The position numbers and the translations under genes are program-made. From Chrysomallon squamiferum (lineage: Eukaryota; Mollusca; Gastropoda; Neomphalida; Peltospiridae), in the NCBI GenBank assembly GCA_012295275.1, contig CM022671.1, forward strand, positions 23,265,322-23,275,321: a stretch of DNA of 10,000 nt. Direction: 5' to 3'. This document shows, in pieces, positions 1 to 6,712 of this stretch. Each line of letters opens with the position of its first letter. The stretch's first letter is position 1. Under the pieces are notes generated by a model. It was not told the origin of the DNA. It did no database searches and saw only the letters and a list, made by a program, of their open reading frames with translations.

Positions 1-335
1 TGCACGTGCTCCGCTCGCGGGAATGAGGAAGGCGGGGGGACGGTGGATTGGGATGGACGTGAGTCGTGCCACACGTGAGAAATAGCTGTGTTTAAAAAAA
101 AAAAAAAAAAAAAAAAGGCGCAACGTAACGTATTGTTCTCGTCAAATGGCGAGCCTGCAGGTTTCCTCTTCAAAGACTTTCTTGCCAACAACAGCCACCA
201 GTAGAGTGCTAAACAGACTCGGGGGTCTTGTAAACTTCGCATCCTTTGCTCGAGGACGAGTCTGGGTAATCCCTGGAACGTTTCACTAGTTGCAGCTGTG
301 TTGGGATTCGACTGGTGAGCATTGCAGCGGCTCAT
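1..335 (-). CDS. Candidate partial ORF running off the left edge (unrecognised)
   Basis: Read on the minus strand, this frame has no stop from position 365 to the window edge, about 120 codons. The first ATG is at 335-333 (context gtcATGa) and gives at least 111 residues. The product begins MSRCNAHQSNPN. It has a short hydrophobic patch (CLALYWWLLLA) near residues 41-51, then a basic stretch (RKSLKRKP), and ends in a Pro/Ser-rich tail. The 23-nt A run at 94-116 would be read as seven Phe, which is odd for a real protein and suggests either non-coding sequence or an exon that ends before it. I saw no strong donor before the run. The opposite strand also has a small ORF at 146-289, so openness alone is weak evidence. 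I do not recognise a family. A conserved island with chance openness is equally likely. Confidence 0.2.
   Translation of the reverse strand, partial: MSRCNAHQSNPNTAATSETFQGLPRLVLEQRMRSLQDPRVCLALYWWLLLARKSLKRKPAGSPFDENNTLRCAFFFFFFFLNTAISHVWHDSRPSQSTVPPPSSFPRAEHV
3..77. promoter_or_regulatory. Two CACGTG E-box palindromes
   Basis: Perfect CACGTG hexamers lie at 3-8 (inside the longer palindrome GCACGTGC) and at 72-77, 69 bp apart, in CpG-rich sequence. CACGTG is the known core site of Myc/Max, USF and other bHLH factors. Two perfect copies in 80 bp are compatible with a promoter or enhancer edge, but no transcript start can be seen. Confidence 0.15.
94..116 (+). repeat. A23 homopolymer
   Basis: An uninterrupted run of 23 A follows agctgtgttt and precedes ggcgcaacg. 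It could be the tail of an old retroposed sequence whose body lies left of the window, or a slippage-grown homopolymer. No target-site duplication can be tested here. Confidence 0.9.
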
Positions 336-365
336 GACTTGGTGAAAAGAACGCAGCCACCAAAC

Positions 366-890
366 TTATTTCGCCTCGCTCCACTCTGTGCTCGCCTTTG
401 AACCGTGCATACAATGTTACAGAATCTTTTTATCACTGTGGCATCTGCCAATAACAAGACAAACACGGATCTAAGAGGGTCTTTTTACACCTTTCAAAGT
501 ATTAAAATTCCGCCATGAAAAGCTGTGTCAATGGAAAAGTGAGGCCAGTGGTATGTAATTCGTATCCTTCGATGCTGTTACTTAAATCTCCACCCCTTCG
601 GCCCGCGCACCCTCACGCTTAAGCCTGACTGCCAATAATGCTGTTCGGATTTCAGAACATTTAAGACTGTGTGTTCAGTTACCTAATTTCAGGAAAGAAT
701 GTTCTGAGTAATCTCTGTACAGTTAATTTATTCAATGATTCTTCCGCTAAAATGACGTTTGTCTCACGTTCTGTGCATGCATCGATTATCTCATCTCCTT
801 TCCTGTATTCGAAACCTAATCGTATCATTTGAATAATTATATACATTTTAGACCTTTCTCTTTCTATCCAAGTGCTGATTTGTTTTTAAC
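366..890. other. Unique sequence, no supported gene
   Basis: This is moderately AT-rich, complex sequence. I see no long ORF, RNA gene or repeat. Minor points are the palindrome TGCATGCA at 774-781, overlapping ATCGAT at 781-786, and a pyrimidine-rich patch near 850-870. Nothing supports a functional call. Confidence 0.6.
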
Positions 891-892
891 AG

Positions 893-1086
893 TATGCATG
901 TATGTATGTATGTATGTATGTATGTATGTATGTATGTATGTATGCATTTATGTATGCATTTATGTATATGTATAACTATGTATATGTATGTATGTATGTA
1001 TGTATATGTATATCTCTATGTATGCACATATATATGTATGTATGTATATGTATATCTCTATGTATGCACATATATATGTATGTATG
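893..1086 (+). repeat. (TATG)n microsatellite, compound
   Basis: The tetranucleotide TATG repeats nearly perfectly from 893 to about 944. It then becomes a compound of TATG, TATA and short interruptions (cattta, ctatg, ctcta, gcacata) to 1086. Open frames across it encode only Met-Tyr-Val-Cys repeats and are artefacts of the period. Confidence 0.95.
991..1086 (+). repeat. 42-bp higher-order tandem repeat inside the TATG tract
   Basis: A 42-bp unit carrying the markers TATCTCTATG and TATGCACATATA occurs twice without a mismatch (1001-1042 and 1043-1084). The match holds at a 42-bp offset from 991 to 1086, about 2.3 copies. The marker interruptions show that a whole block was duplicated rather than single TATG units being added. 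Confidence 0.95.
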
Positions 1087-1728
1087 AATATTAGTGCTCG
1101 TAGACGCACTTAAATATGCGGCATTCGCACTTTTTATTTCTGTGCATCAGTCTGTCATTCTGTTTATCTCGCTTTCCATCTTCGTCTCTGTTTATCCATC
1201 TCGCTTCCGCAATTCATATTCCACCGTCTGTCTTCGCGCGTTAACTGTCATTCGCGATCTGTATTCGTGCACGTTTGGAGCATCCAGTCCGCAGATGCGC
1301 GCGGACCAGGCTTCGCTTAACAATACCGGGTGCGAAGAAGTCACTCGCACGCTGCCTAGTTCATCAACGAATTGTTAGTCCACGCCAAGAGTCAGCAGGG
1401 AGCTTGTTCTCGTAAATCGAATGACAATGACGCTATCGGCCATGCCGCGGATTTGCACCCAAACCATTGTGAAGAGCAGCAAAGCGAAAAATCGAATTAA
1501 CCACAACGGGGCCCATAACTATAACTGAGTTTCTATGGTAACGCGAATGAAATTATGCCATCTGAGTGGACACAGAGTTTATAAAAATCTCCCGAGTTTT
1601 TGTGTGAACTTGACAAACGTTGTTTGATTTAGTTCGCGGTTTTGATGGAAGAAAAATAGACTCGTTTACGTTGATCTTGGAAACCGCTTGATTCAAATCG
1701 AGCGTATAATTATAACATATTCGAAGTC

Positions 1729-1733
<5 letters not shown>
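1087..1733. other. Unique CpG-containing island, no supported gene
   Basis: From about 1210 to 1560 the sequence is much richer in C, G and CpG than its surroundings (for example gcgcgcgg at 1299-1306, ccgcgg at 1445-1450). The plus frame at 1094-1378 is open, but its first half comes from TCTGT/TTTC-like low complexity. A minus frame is also open for about 50 codons and ends at TAA near 1376-1378, with a hydrophobic start (RFFALLLFTMVWV) that could resemble a signal anchor. Neither has a good start and splice context, so I call no gene. A regulatory element or old exon are alternatives. Confidence 0.4.

Positions 1734-1762
<29 letters not shown>
1734..1762 (+). repeat. (TTA)n microsatellite
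   Basis: This is a pure TTA trinucleotide tract of 29 bp, just after a short T run at 1729-1735. Confidence 0.95.
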
Positions 1763-1869
1763 GTATGCCTAGACGTCCGGTTGAATGTATTTTAATTTCT
1801 TTCTGCTTGACATCTGTTTAATCTAAGTTTTCTTAAATAAATCAGAAATATGTACTGTGTAAGTAAACG

Positions 1870-1885
1870 TTTTCTTTCTCAATCT

Positions 1886-1925
<40 letters not shown>

Positions 1926-1969
1926 TTCTCTGTCATTTACCCCCTCCCTCTCTTTTCTTTCTCTCTTTT
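1870..1969 (+). repeat. Pyrimidine tract with (TC)14 core
   Basis: The core at 1893-1920 is pure TC (14 units). Flanking TTTC, CTCC and CCCTCC motifs make about 100 bp nearly all pyrimidine on the plus strand. It is a simple repeat with the potential for triplex structure. Confidence 0.9.
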
Positions 1970-2240
1970 GCGAATGCATTCTCTTTTTTTATGTTTTATA
2001 TTATTCAGAAATCAAGGTAATAAATTAAAATAAAAATTCTGAAATTCTTTCGAAAATACCACAGAACAGTTAGTATGTCTTTGTTATTCAGCGCCAGATA
2101 CCTGCTCTGTGTCTAACCTCTGCCCTAAAGGCAGCAGCAGAATAGCAGGAAAGGGACAGAACCACGAACATGCACGTTAATGTGCAGGCTGTATTTAAAA
2201 TAAACATTATGGGTCCGAGGAATAAACTAGAGAGTTAGTT
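1970..2240. other. Unique sequence, no supported gene
   Basis: This is AT-rich to about 2080, then more complex. A near-perfect palindrome TGCAC-gttaat-GTGCA lies at 2171-2186, and CAG triplets occur around 2133-2140. On the minus strand TGGCGCTGAATAAC (2096-2083) resembles the first bases of a retroviral primer-binding site, but no LTR structure supports this. Confidence 0.4.
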
Positions 2241-2372
2241 TTATTGCCTCGAGCTTCCTTCATTCCAATACACTATCATGGTGGCAGATTCGTCTGTTGC
2301 ATATGTTCGCACAAATCGATGTGTTTTGTTGAGCAAACTTGACAGCTTTTTAATAGGTTGGTAAACCGAACC
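2241..2372 (-). CDS. Candidate terminal exon (unrecognised), with AATAAA at the stop
   Basis: After a possible acceptor AG at 2374-2373, the minus strand is open for 43 codons and ends in TAA at 2243-2241. The peptide starts GSVYQPIKKL, contains THRFVRTYATDESA and ends VYWNEGSSRQ. The stop overlaps a canonical polyadenylation signal AATAAA (2245-2240), a compact arrangement for a 3-prime end. Against it, the acceptor has no pyrimidine tract, the frame simply continues upstream into purine-rich low complexity, and the only ATG (2279-2277, context gccaccATGa) would leave 12 residues. I do not recognise a family, so this is a weak candidate. Confidence 0.15.
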   Translation of the reverse strand, partial: GSVYQPIKKLSSLLNKTHRFVRTYATDESATMIVYWNEGSSRQ

Positions 2373-2412
2373 CTTTTGTTTGATATAATATAATAACAAG
2401 CAGTTTTGCTTC

Positions 2413-2464
2413 TTTTTTTTTTTTCTTTTCTCTTCTTCTTTTTTCTTTTTTTAATTTTTTTTTT
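2413..2464 (+). repeat. T-rich polypyrimidine tract
   Basis: Runs of T (12 at 2413-2424 and several of 6-10) are separated by C or CTTC, with AA near 2452. Translations across it are poly-Lys/Glu on the minus strand and have no meaning as protein. Confidence 0.85.
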
Positions 2465-2519
2465 AAAGATAATTTGACACATACTAATCTGATGTAAGCT
2501 TAAGACGACGTTAATGACT

Positions 2520-2840
2520 GCAGATGTCTGTTTATTTGTTTGTTTATTTATATATATTTTATTTTTTTTATATATTTTTATTCTCATTTAATGGTGTGTC
2601 ATGAAGTCAATTTTGAAACCGGCAATAATAATGGCAGCTGTTTATTGATGTCATTTAATTTTTTTTATAAAAACATTCTTTTGTTGTGTTAGTGTTTTCC
2701 AGATTATAACATTGACATTTAGTGTTCCAGTTTTAAAAAATACTAGATTTTATCTGCGTACCTGATTATGTTATTTTTTTTTATATTTTTTTATTATGGA
2801 TTGACTGATTTGTTTTTTATTCAAAAACACAACCAACTTT
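2520..2840. other. AT-rich low-complexity sequence, no gene
   Basis: TTTG/TTTA repeats at about 2526-2585 grade into AT-rich sequence with T runs (2652-2667, 2773-2792). Nothing coding or structural stands out. Confidence 0.6.
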
Positions 2841-2847
2841 AAACACA

Positions 2848-2905
2848 GAAAAAAAAAAAATTAATATTAAAACTAAAAACAAGATAAAATAAAATAAAAC
2901 AAACA
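2848..2905 (+). repeat. A-rich tract with AAAAT repeats
   Basis: An A run near 2849-2860 is followed by AAACTAAAAAC and a short (AAAAT)n stretch at about 2885-2898. It is low complexity. Confidence 0.8.
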
Positions 2906-3078
2906 ATGCATGAACGTATTAATAAATGAATGAAAAATATGACTACACCAACACGTCTTCTATGGCAAAGAAAAAAAAAAAGGTCGAAGACTACAAACAC
3001 AAAACAAGACAAACACTTGACTTTCTTGTTGTTGTTGTTGTTTTTATGCCCCAAGTATTGGTCTTTGGACGTGGTCAA

Positions 3079-3092
3079 TTTTTTTTTTTTTT
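3079..3092 (+). repeat. T14 homopolymer
   Basis: Fourteen uninterrupted T lie next to the candidate minus exon that starts at 3247. On the minus strand the run would extend that frame as poly-Lys. Confidence 0.9.
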
Positions 3093-3247
3093 GCTTTCTC
3101 CTTCGACCATCTCGAACAACTGGAGGCAAGATTCTCGAGACGGCGTCCAAATCCCTCTGGAATAGCTTCCTCATTTCGTTAGCCACTCGAGCATTTACAA
3201 CACTTAATTCCGGCCATCTGAGCGCCCTAACCCCTCCTATCGATCCG
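3093..3247 (-). CDS. Candidate exon (unrecognised)
   Basis: On the minus strand, after a possible acceptor CACAG ending at 3248, the frame is open for about 50 codons until it runs into poly-A. The peptide reads GSIGGVRALRWPEL, then SVVNARVANEMRKLF, then QRDLDAVSRILPPVVRDG. The mix of residues looks ordinary for a soluble helical protein, and the segment is clearly more GC-rich than its neighbours. The entering phase is 2, which matches the exit phase of the candidate exon at 6852-6713. Weak points are a poor pyrimidine tract before the acceptor, no clear GT donor before the A run, and no ATG except an internal Met. The plus strand is also open over 3104-3253. No family is recognised. Confidence 0.2.
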
Positions 3248-3449
3248 CTGTGAATCGCATATTAATGTTTCACCGAGGATTCCATCGTCGAGCTTGGCTA
3301 ATCCTTGGCTTTAACGTGGTCTGAAATTTTTCAAAGGAAACGGCTTGCAGAATTGGTAATGAGAAAGTCGTTATTCGCGATTCCGAACACGACGAGAAGA
3401 AATGTATAAAATTATCATACTCTGATGTTGTCAGTGCTCAAGGGCTGAA
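3248..3449. other. Unique sequence, no supported gene
   Basis: This is moderately GC, complex sequence (tcgtcgagc, cgacgagaag). I see no ORF, RNA or repeat. It forms the right half of the island beginning near 3093. Confidence 0.5.
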
Positions 3450-3472
3450 TTTTTTTTTTTTTTTTTTTTTTT
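3450..3472 (+). repeat. T23 homopolymer
   Basis: This is an uninterrupted run of 23 T between gggctgaa and ataagaaag. It could be the reversed tail of a retroposed copy, but no duplicated flank was seen. Confidence 0.9.
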
Positions 3473-3509
3473 ATAAGAAAGTGGAATCCAGTTACACACA
3501 CTGATGTCG

Positions 3510-3550
3510 TTATTTATTTATTTATTTATTTATTATTATTATTTATTTGT

Positions 3551-3581
<31 letters not shown>
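3510..3581 (+). repeat. (TTTA)n microsatellite
   Basis: TTTA repeats over about 72 bp, with a TTATTATTA slip near 3531-3541 and a TTTG variant at 3546-3549. Confidence 0.95.
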
Positions 3582-3599
3582 CATTATTTATTACAGTAG

Positions 3600-3660
3600 A
3601 AAAAAAAAAGGAAAGAAAGAAAAGGAATAAAAAAAAAAGAAACGAAAAAATTAAAATGCA
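3600..3660 (+). repeat. Purine-rich A/GAAA tract
   Basis: A runs with GAAA and GGAAAG interruptions form a purine-rich tract directly after the TTTA repeat. Confidence 0.8.
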
Positions 3661-3669
3661 TGCTTTATC

Positions 3670-3868
3670 GATACTGTTGAATAATAAATAAACAAAATTA
3701 TCGGTGAAAAAAGAAAAGCCACATATTTATGATACCACTGAATAAATAAACGAGGTTATCCATGAATGAATGAAAGAATGAAAGAATTATTCAGTGGGGA
3801 GAAAAAAAAAAGAGAATGAGTATCAAGATACAAATCAGCGAGTGAATCCTCGTAACAGTGAATTGCTG
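3670..3868 (+). repeat. Diverged tandem-like units (GATAC..TGAATAAATAAAC)
   Basis: A stretch starting at 3670 (gatactgttgaat, aaataaac, ttatc, tgaa) is matched by one starting at 3731 (gataccactgaat, aaataaac, ttatc, tgaa) with a 3-bp gap and several substitutions, so the period is about 61 bp. A third related segment leads into the exact 46-bp repeat. A short inverted repeat, CCACTGAATAA at 3735-3745 with TTATTCAGTGG at 3787-3797, lies inside. Confidence 0.55.
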
Positions 3869-3969
3869 AATAAACGAAGGAAATATTTGCGAAGAATTAA
3901 AGAGAGACAAGCATAATAAACGAAGGAAATATTTGCGAAGAATTAAAGAGAGACAAGCATAATAAACGA
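3869..3969 (+). repeat. Exact 46-bp tandem duplication, 2.2 copies
   Basis: The 46-bp unit beginning AATAAACGAAGG and ending GACAAGCAT is present at 3869-3914 and again at 3915-3960 with no mismatch. The first 9 bp of a third copy (AATAAACGA) follow. Perfect identity in otherwise diverged surroundings implies a recent duplication, or an assembly error. Confidence 0.95.
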
Positions 3970-4110
3970 CAGAACACGCGAAGATTAAATGTAATTGTGT
4001 ACACTAACGTTTAAGCTGAAAGAAAAGAAACAAATGTTGATGTTATTCCATTTAGCTTAATAACTTTTTAAAGTGAAAAACAAACAAAAAGAAAGAAATC
4101 ACACAAAACA
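3970..4110. other. AT-rich sequence, no gene
   Basis: This is A-rich sequence with short GAAA and CAAA repeats. No feature can be supported. Confidence 0.5.
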
Positions 4111-4296
4111 ATGGTACACTTGTTAAAATTTATACGGAACACAACAAGAGATTTTTTATTTTTTTTTATTTTTTTGAAAGTCCAAATTGTTTCGCGTTAT
4201 CATTTCTTGTTCTCTTTGAAGTCGGCCACAAAATGTTTCCTGTTTTTCTCTTTCACTTTTGTCAGTGTTCTCGAGATTTTGCCTCGCTCGCTTTTT

Positions 4297-4327
4297 CTTC
4301 TTCGTCTTCTTCTTCTTCTTCTTCTTC
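4297..4327 (+). repeat. (CTT)n microsatellite
   Basis: CTT trinucleotides are interrupted once by G at 4304. The tract could double as a polypyrimidine tract for the acceptor-like TTCAG at 4344-4348. Confidence 0.9.
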
Positions 4328-4348
4328 ACCCCCATTTTTATCCTTCAG

Positions 4349-4593
4349 TGTCTCCGGACTCGGCGTTCCGACTCGCCGTTCTGGCTAAACTCACCAAGGT
4401 GTCACTGATACCAAGTAACGCTATCTGGCAAGTTTCTCAATCTACTTTTGATGTTTGTGTTGTTCAAAGACGCGCAGTGTCGATCAGCGCAAGCGGTACT
4501 TGGTTTTGTTTTGTAATGCAACTCGCTGTCGCCTGCAACAAAGATATAACCACTTCAACGCCGAGATCCTTTCTCTCTCGAAACTTTCCTTAA
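4349..4593 (+). CDS. Candidate terminal exon after a good acceptor-like signal (unrecognised)
   Basis: The (CTT)n tract and cccccatttttatccttcag form a convincing 3-prime splice-site shape ending at 4348. Downstream the plus frame is open for 80 codons to TAA at 4591-4593. The peptide starts SPDSAFRLAVLAKLTK, has SNAIWQVSQSTFDVCVVQRR in the middle, a hydrophobic stretch WFCFVMQLAVAC, and ends TPRSFLSRNFP. The frame also extends upstream to an ATG at 4111, but that part is poly-T translated as Phe/Leu and should be ignored. Against it, the minus strand has its own candidate exon in the same bases (4532-4402), no AATAAA is close downstream, and no family is recognised. Confidence 0.2.
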
Positions 4594-4619
4594 AAGAAAC
4601 GCTTGTTTGTTTCAAGAAA

Positions 4620-4842
4620 GAAACAAGTTTTTTTGTTTTTTTTTTGTTTTTTTCTTGTCTAACATAACGAGACATTCTTTTTCTTTCTTTCTTTCTTTTT
4701 TTTATTGTTTTTCTTCTTCTTCTTTTTTTTTTTTAATTCTTTCTTTCTTGTTTTTCTTTTTTTTTTCTTGTTTTTTTCATTTTTTGTTGTTGTTTTTTTG
4801 TACTTTACGTCGCTGTTTAGGGTTTTACTTATTTTTATCTAA
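4620..4842 (+). repeat. T-rich polypyrimidine region
   Basis: Dense T runs with TTTC and CTTCTT motifs fill this region. Open frames here are Phe/Leu/Ser runs caused by composition. Confidence 0.85.
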
Positions 4843-4864
4843 TTTTTTTTTTTTTTTTTTTCAG
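4843..4864 (+). other. T19 run followed by CAG, acceptor-like
   Basis: Nineteen T (4843-4861) are followed at once by CAG, with a possible branch-point-like ctaat just before the run. This is the shape of a strong 3-prime splice site. The next 100 bases have no long open frame, so it is probably decoy-like or random. Confidence 0.2.
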
Positions 4865-5568
4865 TTCTTGTTACAATATCTCTGTATTGAACAGAAATTA
4901 TCTGCTGTTTATTTCGTTTCTAAAATTATTCTAATTATTGTAATTTTCTTCTAATTTAAAAACTAAATACTTAACCACAACAGGCTTTAAAATATGAGAT
5001 TTTTGTTTGGGTGTTACGTTCTTGTTGTTATTGATACTCTTGTTATTTTTTTGTGGTTGGAGATTGAGAAAACTGTTTTAGGATCTTTGTTTATTCCTTG
5101 TTATTTTTTCTTTGTTCTTTTTCTTTTTATTTATTTATTTATTTTCTATTTATTTTCTAAATATTAAAACAATAAAAACGTTATTTCGCTTTGATTTTTC
5201 TGACGCTAACAAAAAGAATGAAATCTTTATAGTGTTTGGGAATCGACGTTTTTGAAAATACAATAATTTTTCAATTAATAACAAACTCCGTATTCAGCTT
5301 TTTTTTTTCCCTTTTGTTTTGTAAGTATTTGTTTTCCAATAATTTTTGCATTTAAATCGTTTCAATTTTAATAATTTTATTCAATAATTCAGCAATAAAA
5401 ATGCTTTTCAAAAAGCTGACTTCGTTGAAGTTGTGAGACTGTCAATTTTAAATATTTAATTGATGTCGCATATGTTGTAATATAGATTTTGTGACTTACA
5501 GATTTCATTTTTAAAAAGAAAATATAACAATAATTTTGATGGAGTTTTAACTTCTGGATATCAATTAT
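4865..5568. other. AT-rich sequence, no gene
   Basis: A short (TTTA)n tract lies at 5125-5157 and an AATAAA at 5170-5175. Otherwise the sequence is AT-rich with moderate complexity and frequent stops in all frames. Confidence 0.6.
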
Positions 5569-5591
5569 ATGAACTTTTTTATTTTTTTTTA

Positions 5592-5622
<31 letters not shown>

Positions 5623-5842
5623 TCTCCCCTTGTTCCGTATTTTTTCTTTCTTTCATTTCATACGTGTGTTTGTCTTCTAAATTTTATTTATTTATCTCTT
5701 TATTTGTATGTTTGTCTGTTTAGTTATTATTATTTTGTTTTTCTGTTTTCTTCTGGTTTCTTCTCATTCTTTCAGTTTTTCTTTCTTTCTTTCTGACTTA
5801 AAAACTGAATTTATTTTTCATTTGTAAATTTTTTTTTTTTTT
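5569..5842 (+). repeat. T-rich region with T22 and T14 runs
   Basis: Homopolymers of 22 T (5592-5613) and 14 T (5829-5842) sit in TTTC/TTTG/TTTA low complexity. Confidence 0.85.
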
Positions 5843-6530
5843 AATTTATTTAATTTCTTGTCTACTCCTCTCTTTAACTGTTCGTTTCATTCCATCATTC
5901 ATTTGTCAGATTTTGTTTCAGTCCTTCCACCCATTTTCATTTAGTTCGAACAAACATAAATTTTCTGAATTATTTTTATTTATTTTATTTCTTATTTGTT
6001 ATAAGATAGCTTTGATCGTTTCTTGTGTTCTTTCTTTCATCTATCAGTCTATTTCTCCTTTCTGTTTTTTTTTTTCCCATCCATTTCTATTCAGTTTGAA
6101 GAGACTTTAAATTTCAAAACTGTTCTTTTGTATAATTTGTCTTTTCTGTCTTTCCCACCCATTTTCTTTCAAGTTAAGCAGATTTCGCTATTCTGTTTGT
6201 TTGATTTGTGGTTGTCAGTCTTTCAGTGTATCTCTTTTTCTTTCCTTTATCATTCTGTCTTTCTTTTCTTCTTTCTTTCTTTTCTTCTTTTTTCCTTCCT
6301 TCTTTTGTCATCCTTATTTTTTTTTTTCTTTCTTTCTGTTTTTTTTTTCTCATCATTCATTCCTTCTTTCTCGTCTTTCTTCTTGCTTTCTTTATCATCA
6401 TTATTTTACTTATTTCTTTCTTACTTCGTTTCTTTCTTTCATTATTCCATCATTTCTTTCTTCCGATATTTTCTCTCATTCCAAAGACTCTCTTTGTTTC
6501 CTCCATCCCCCAACATTAGAAATGAAGAGA
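5843..6530 (+). repeat. Long TTTC-type polypyrimidine tract
   Basis: The plus strand is strongly pyrimidine here: in 6241-6300, 57 of 60 bases are C or T. TTTC, CTTC and TTCC units dominate from about 6220 to 6490. The part before 6180 holds diverged copies of a TTCCCACCCATTTTC motif (see findings). Several overlapping open frames are Phe/Ser/Leu-rich in every frame and arise from the lack of purines. Confidence 0.85.
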
Positions 6531-6545
6531 ATAATTAGCATTACA

Positions 6546-6570
6546 TAAATAAATAAATAAATAAATAAAA
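6546..6570 (+). repeat. (TAAA)n microsatellite
   Basis: About six TAAA units separate the pyrimidine-rich region from the next unique island. Confidence 0.95.
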
Positions 6571-6712
6571 TAACACAGGACTGATTACTACAATTCGTTG
6601 CACGCTTGCACAGAACTCCATTTGTGTTTTCTCGGTAACAGCATCACGTTTGTTACAAATATCTTGCGATGAAATCTTCTCTCTTCTCTTCTTTTCTCTC
6701 CTGTTTCCTTAC

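Noticed and set aside
894-1094. Open frames across the TATG tract (Met-Tyr-Val-Cys repeats)
   Set aside because: They arise from a 4-bp period read in three frames and have no protein-like composition.
1094-1378. 94-codon plus-strand open frame
   Set aside because: The first half is TCTGT/TTTC-like low complexity, the start is not in a good context, and the minus strand is also open. No family is recognised.
1580-1587. TATA-box-like TATAAAAA downstream of a CpG-rich segment
   Set aside because: Similar strings occur by chance elsewhere in this AT-rich window (for example ttttataaaaac near 2665), and no initiator or transcript is visible.
1685-1705. tRNA B-box-like GATTCAAATC
   Set aside because: No A box or cloverleaf arms can be formed around it.
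2083-2245. LTR-like features on the minus strand: AATAAA then TGGCGCTGAATAAC resembling a primer-binding site
   Set aside because: Only the first six bases match the usual TGGCGC start. No TG...CA ends, direct long repeats or polyprotein were found in the window.
2276-2587. 103-codon minus open frame
   Set aside because: Mostly Lys/Ile/Asn from A-rich low complexity. Another frame in the same place looks more protein-like.
4607-4954. Phe/Ser/Leu-rich plus open frame
   Set aside because: It is a translation of the T-rich tract, with homopolymer runs of Phe.
5569-6548. Several overlapping Phe/Ser/Leu-rich open frames, including a 171-codon one
   Set aside because: All frames are open because the strand almost lacks purines and so lacks stops. 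Overlap in all three frames argues against coding.
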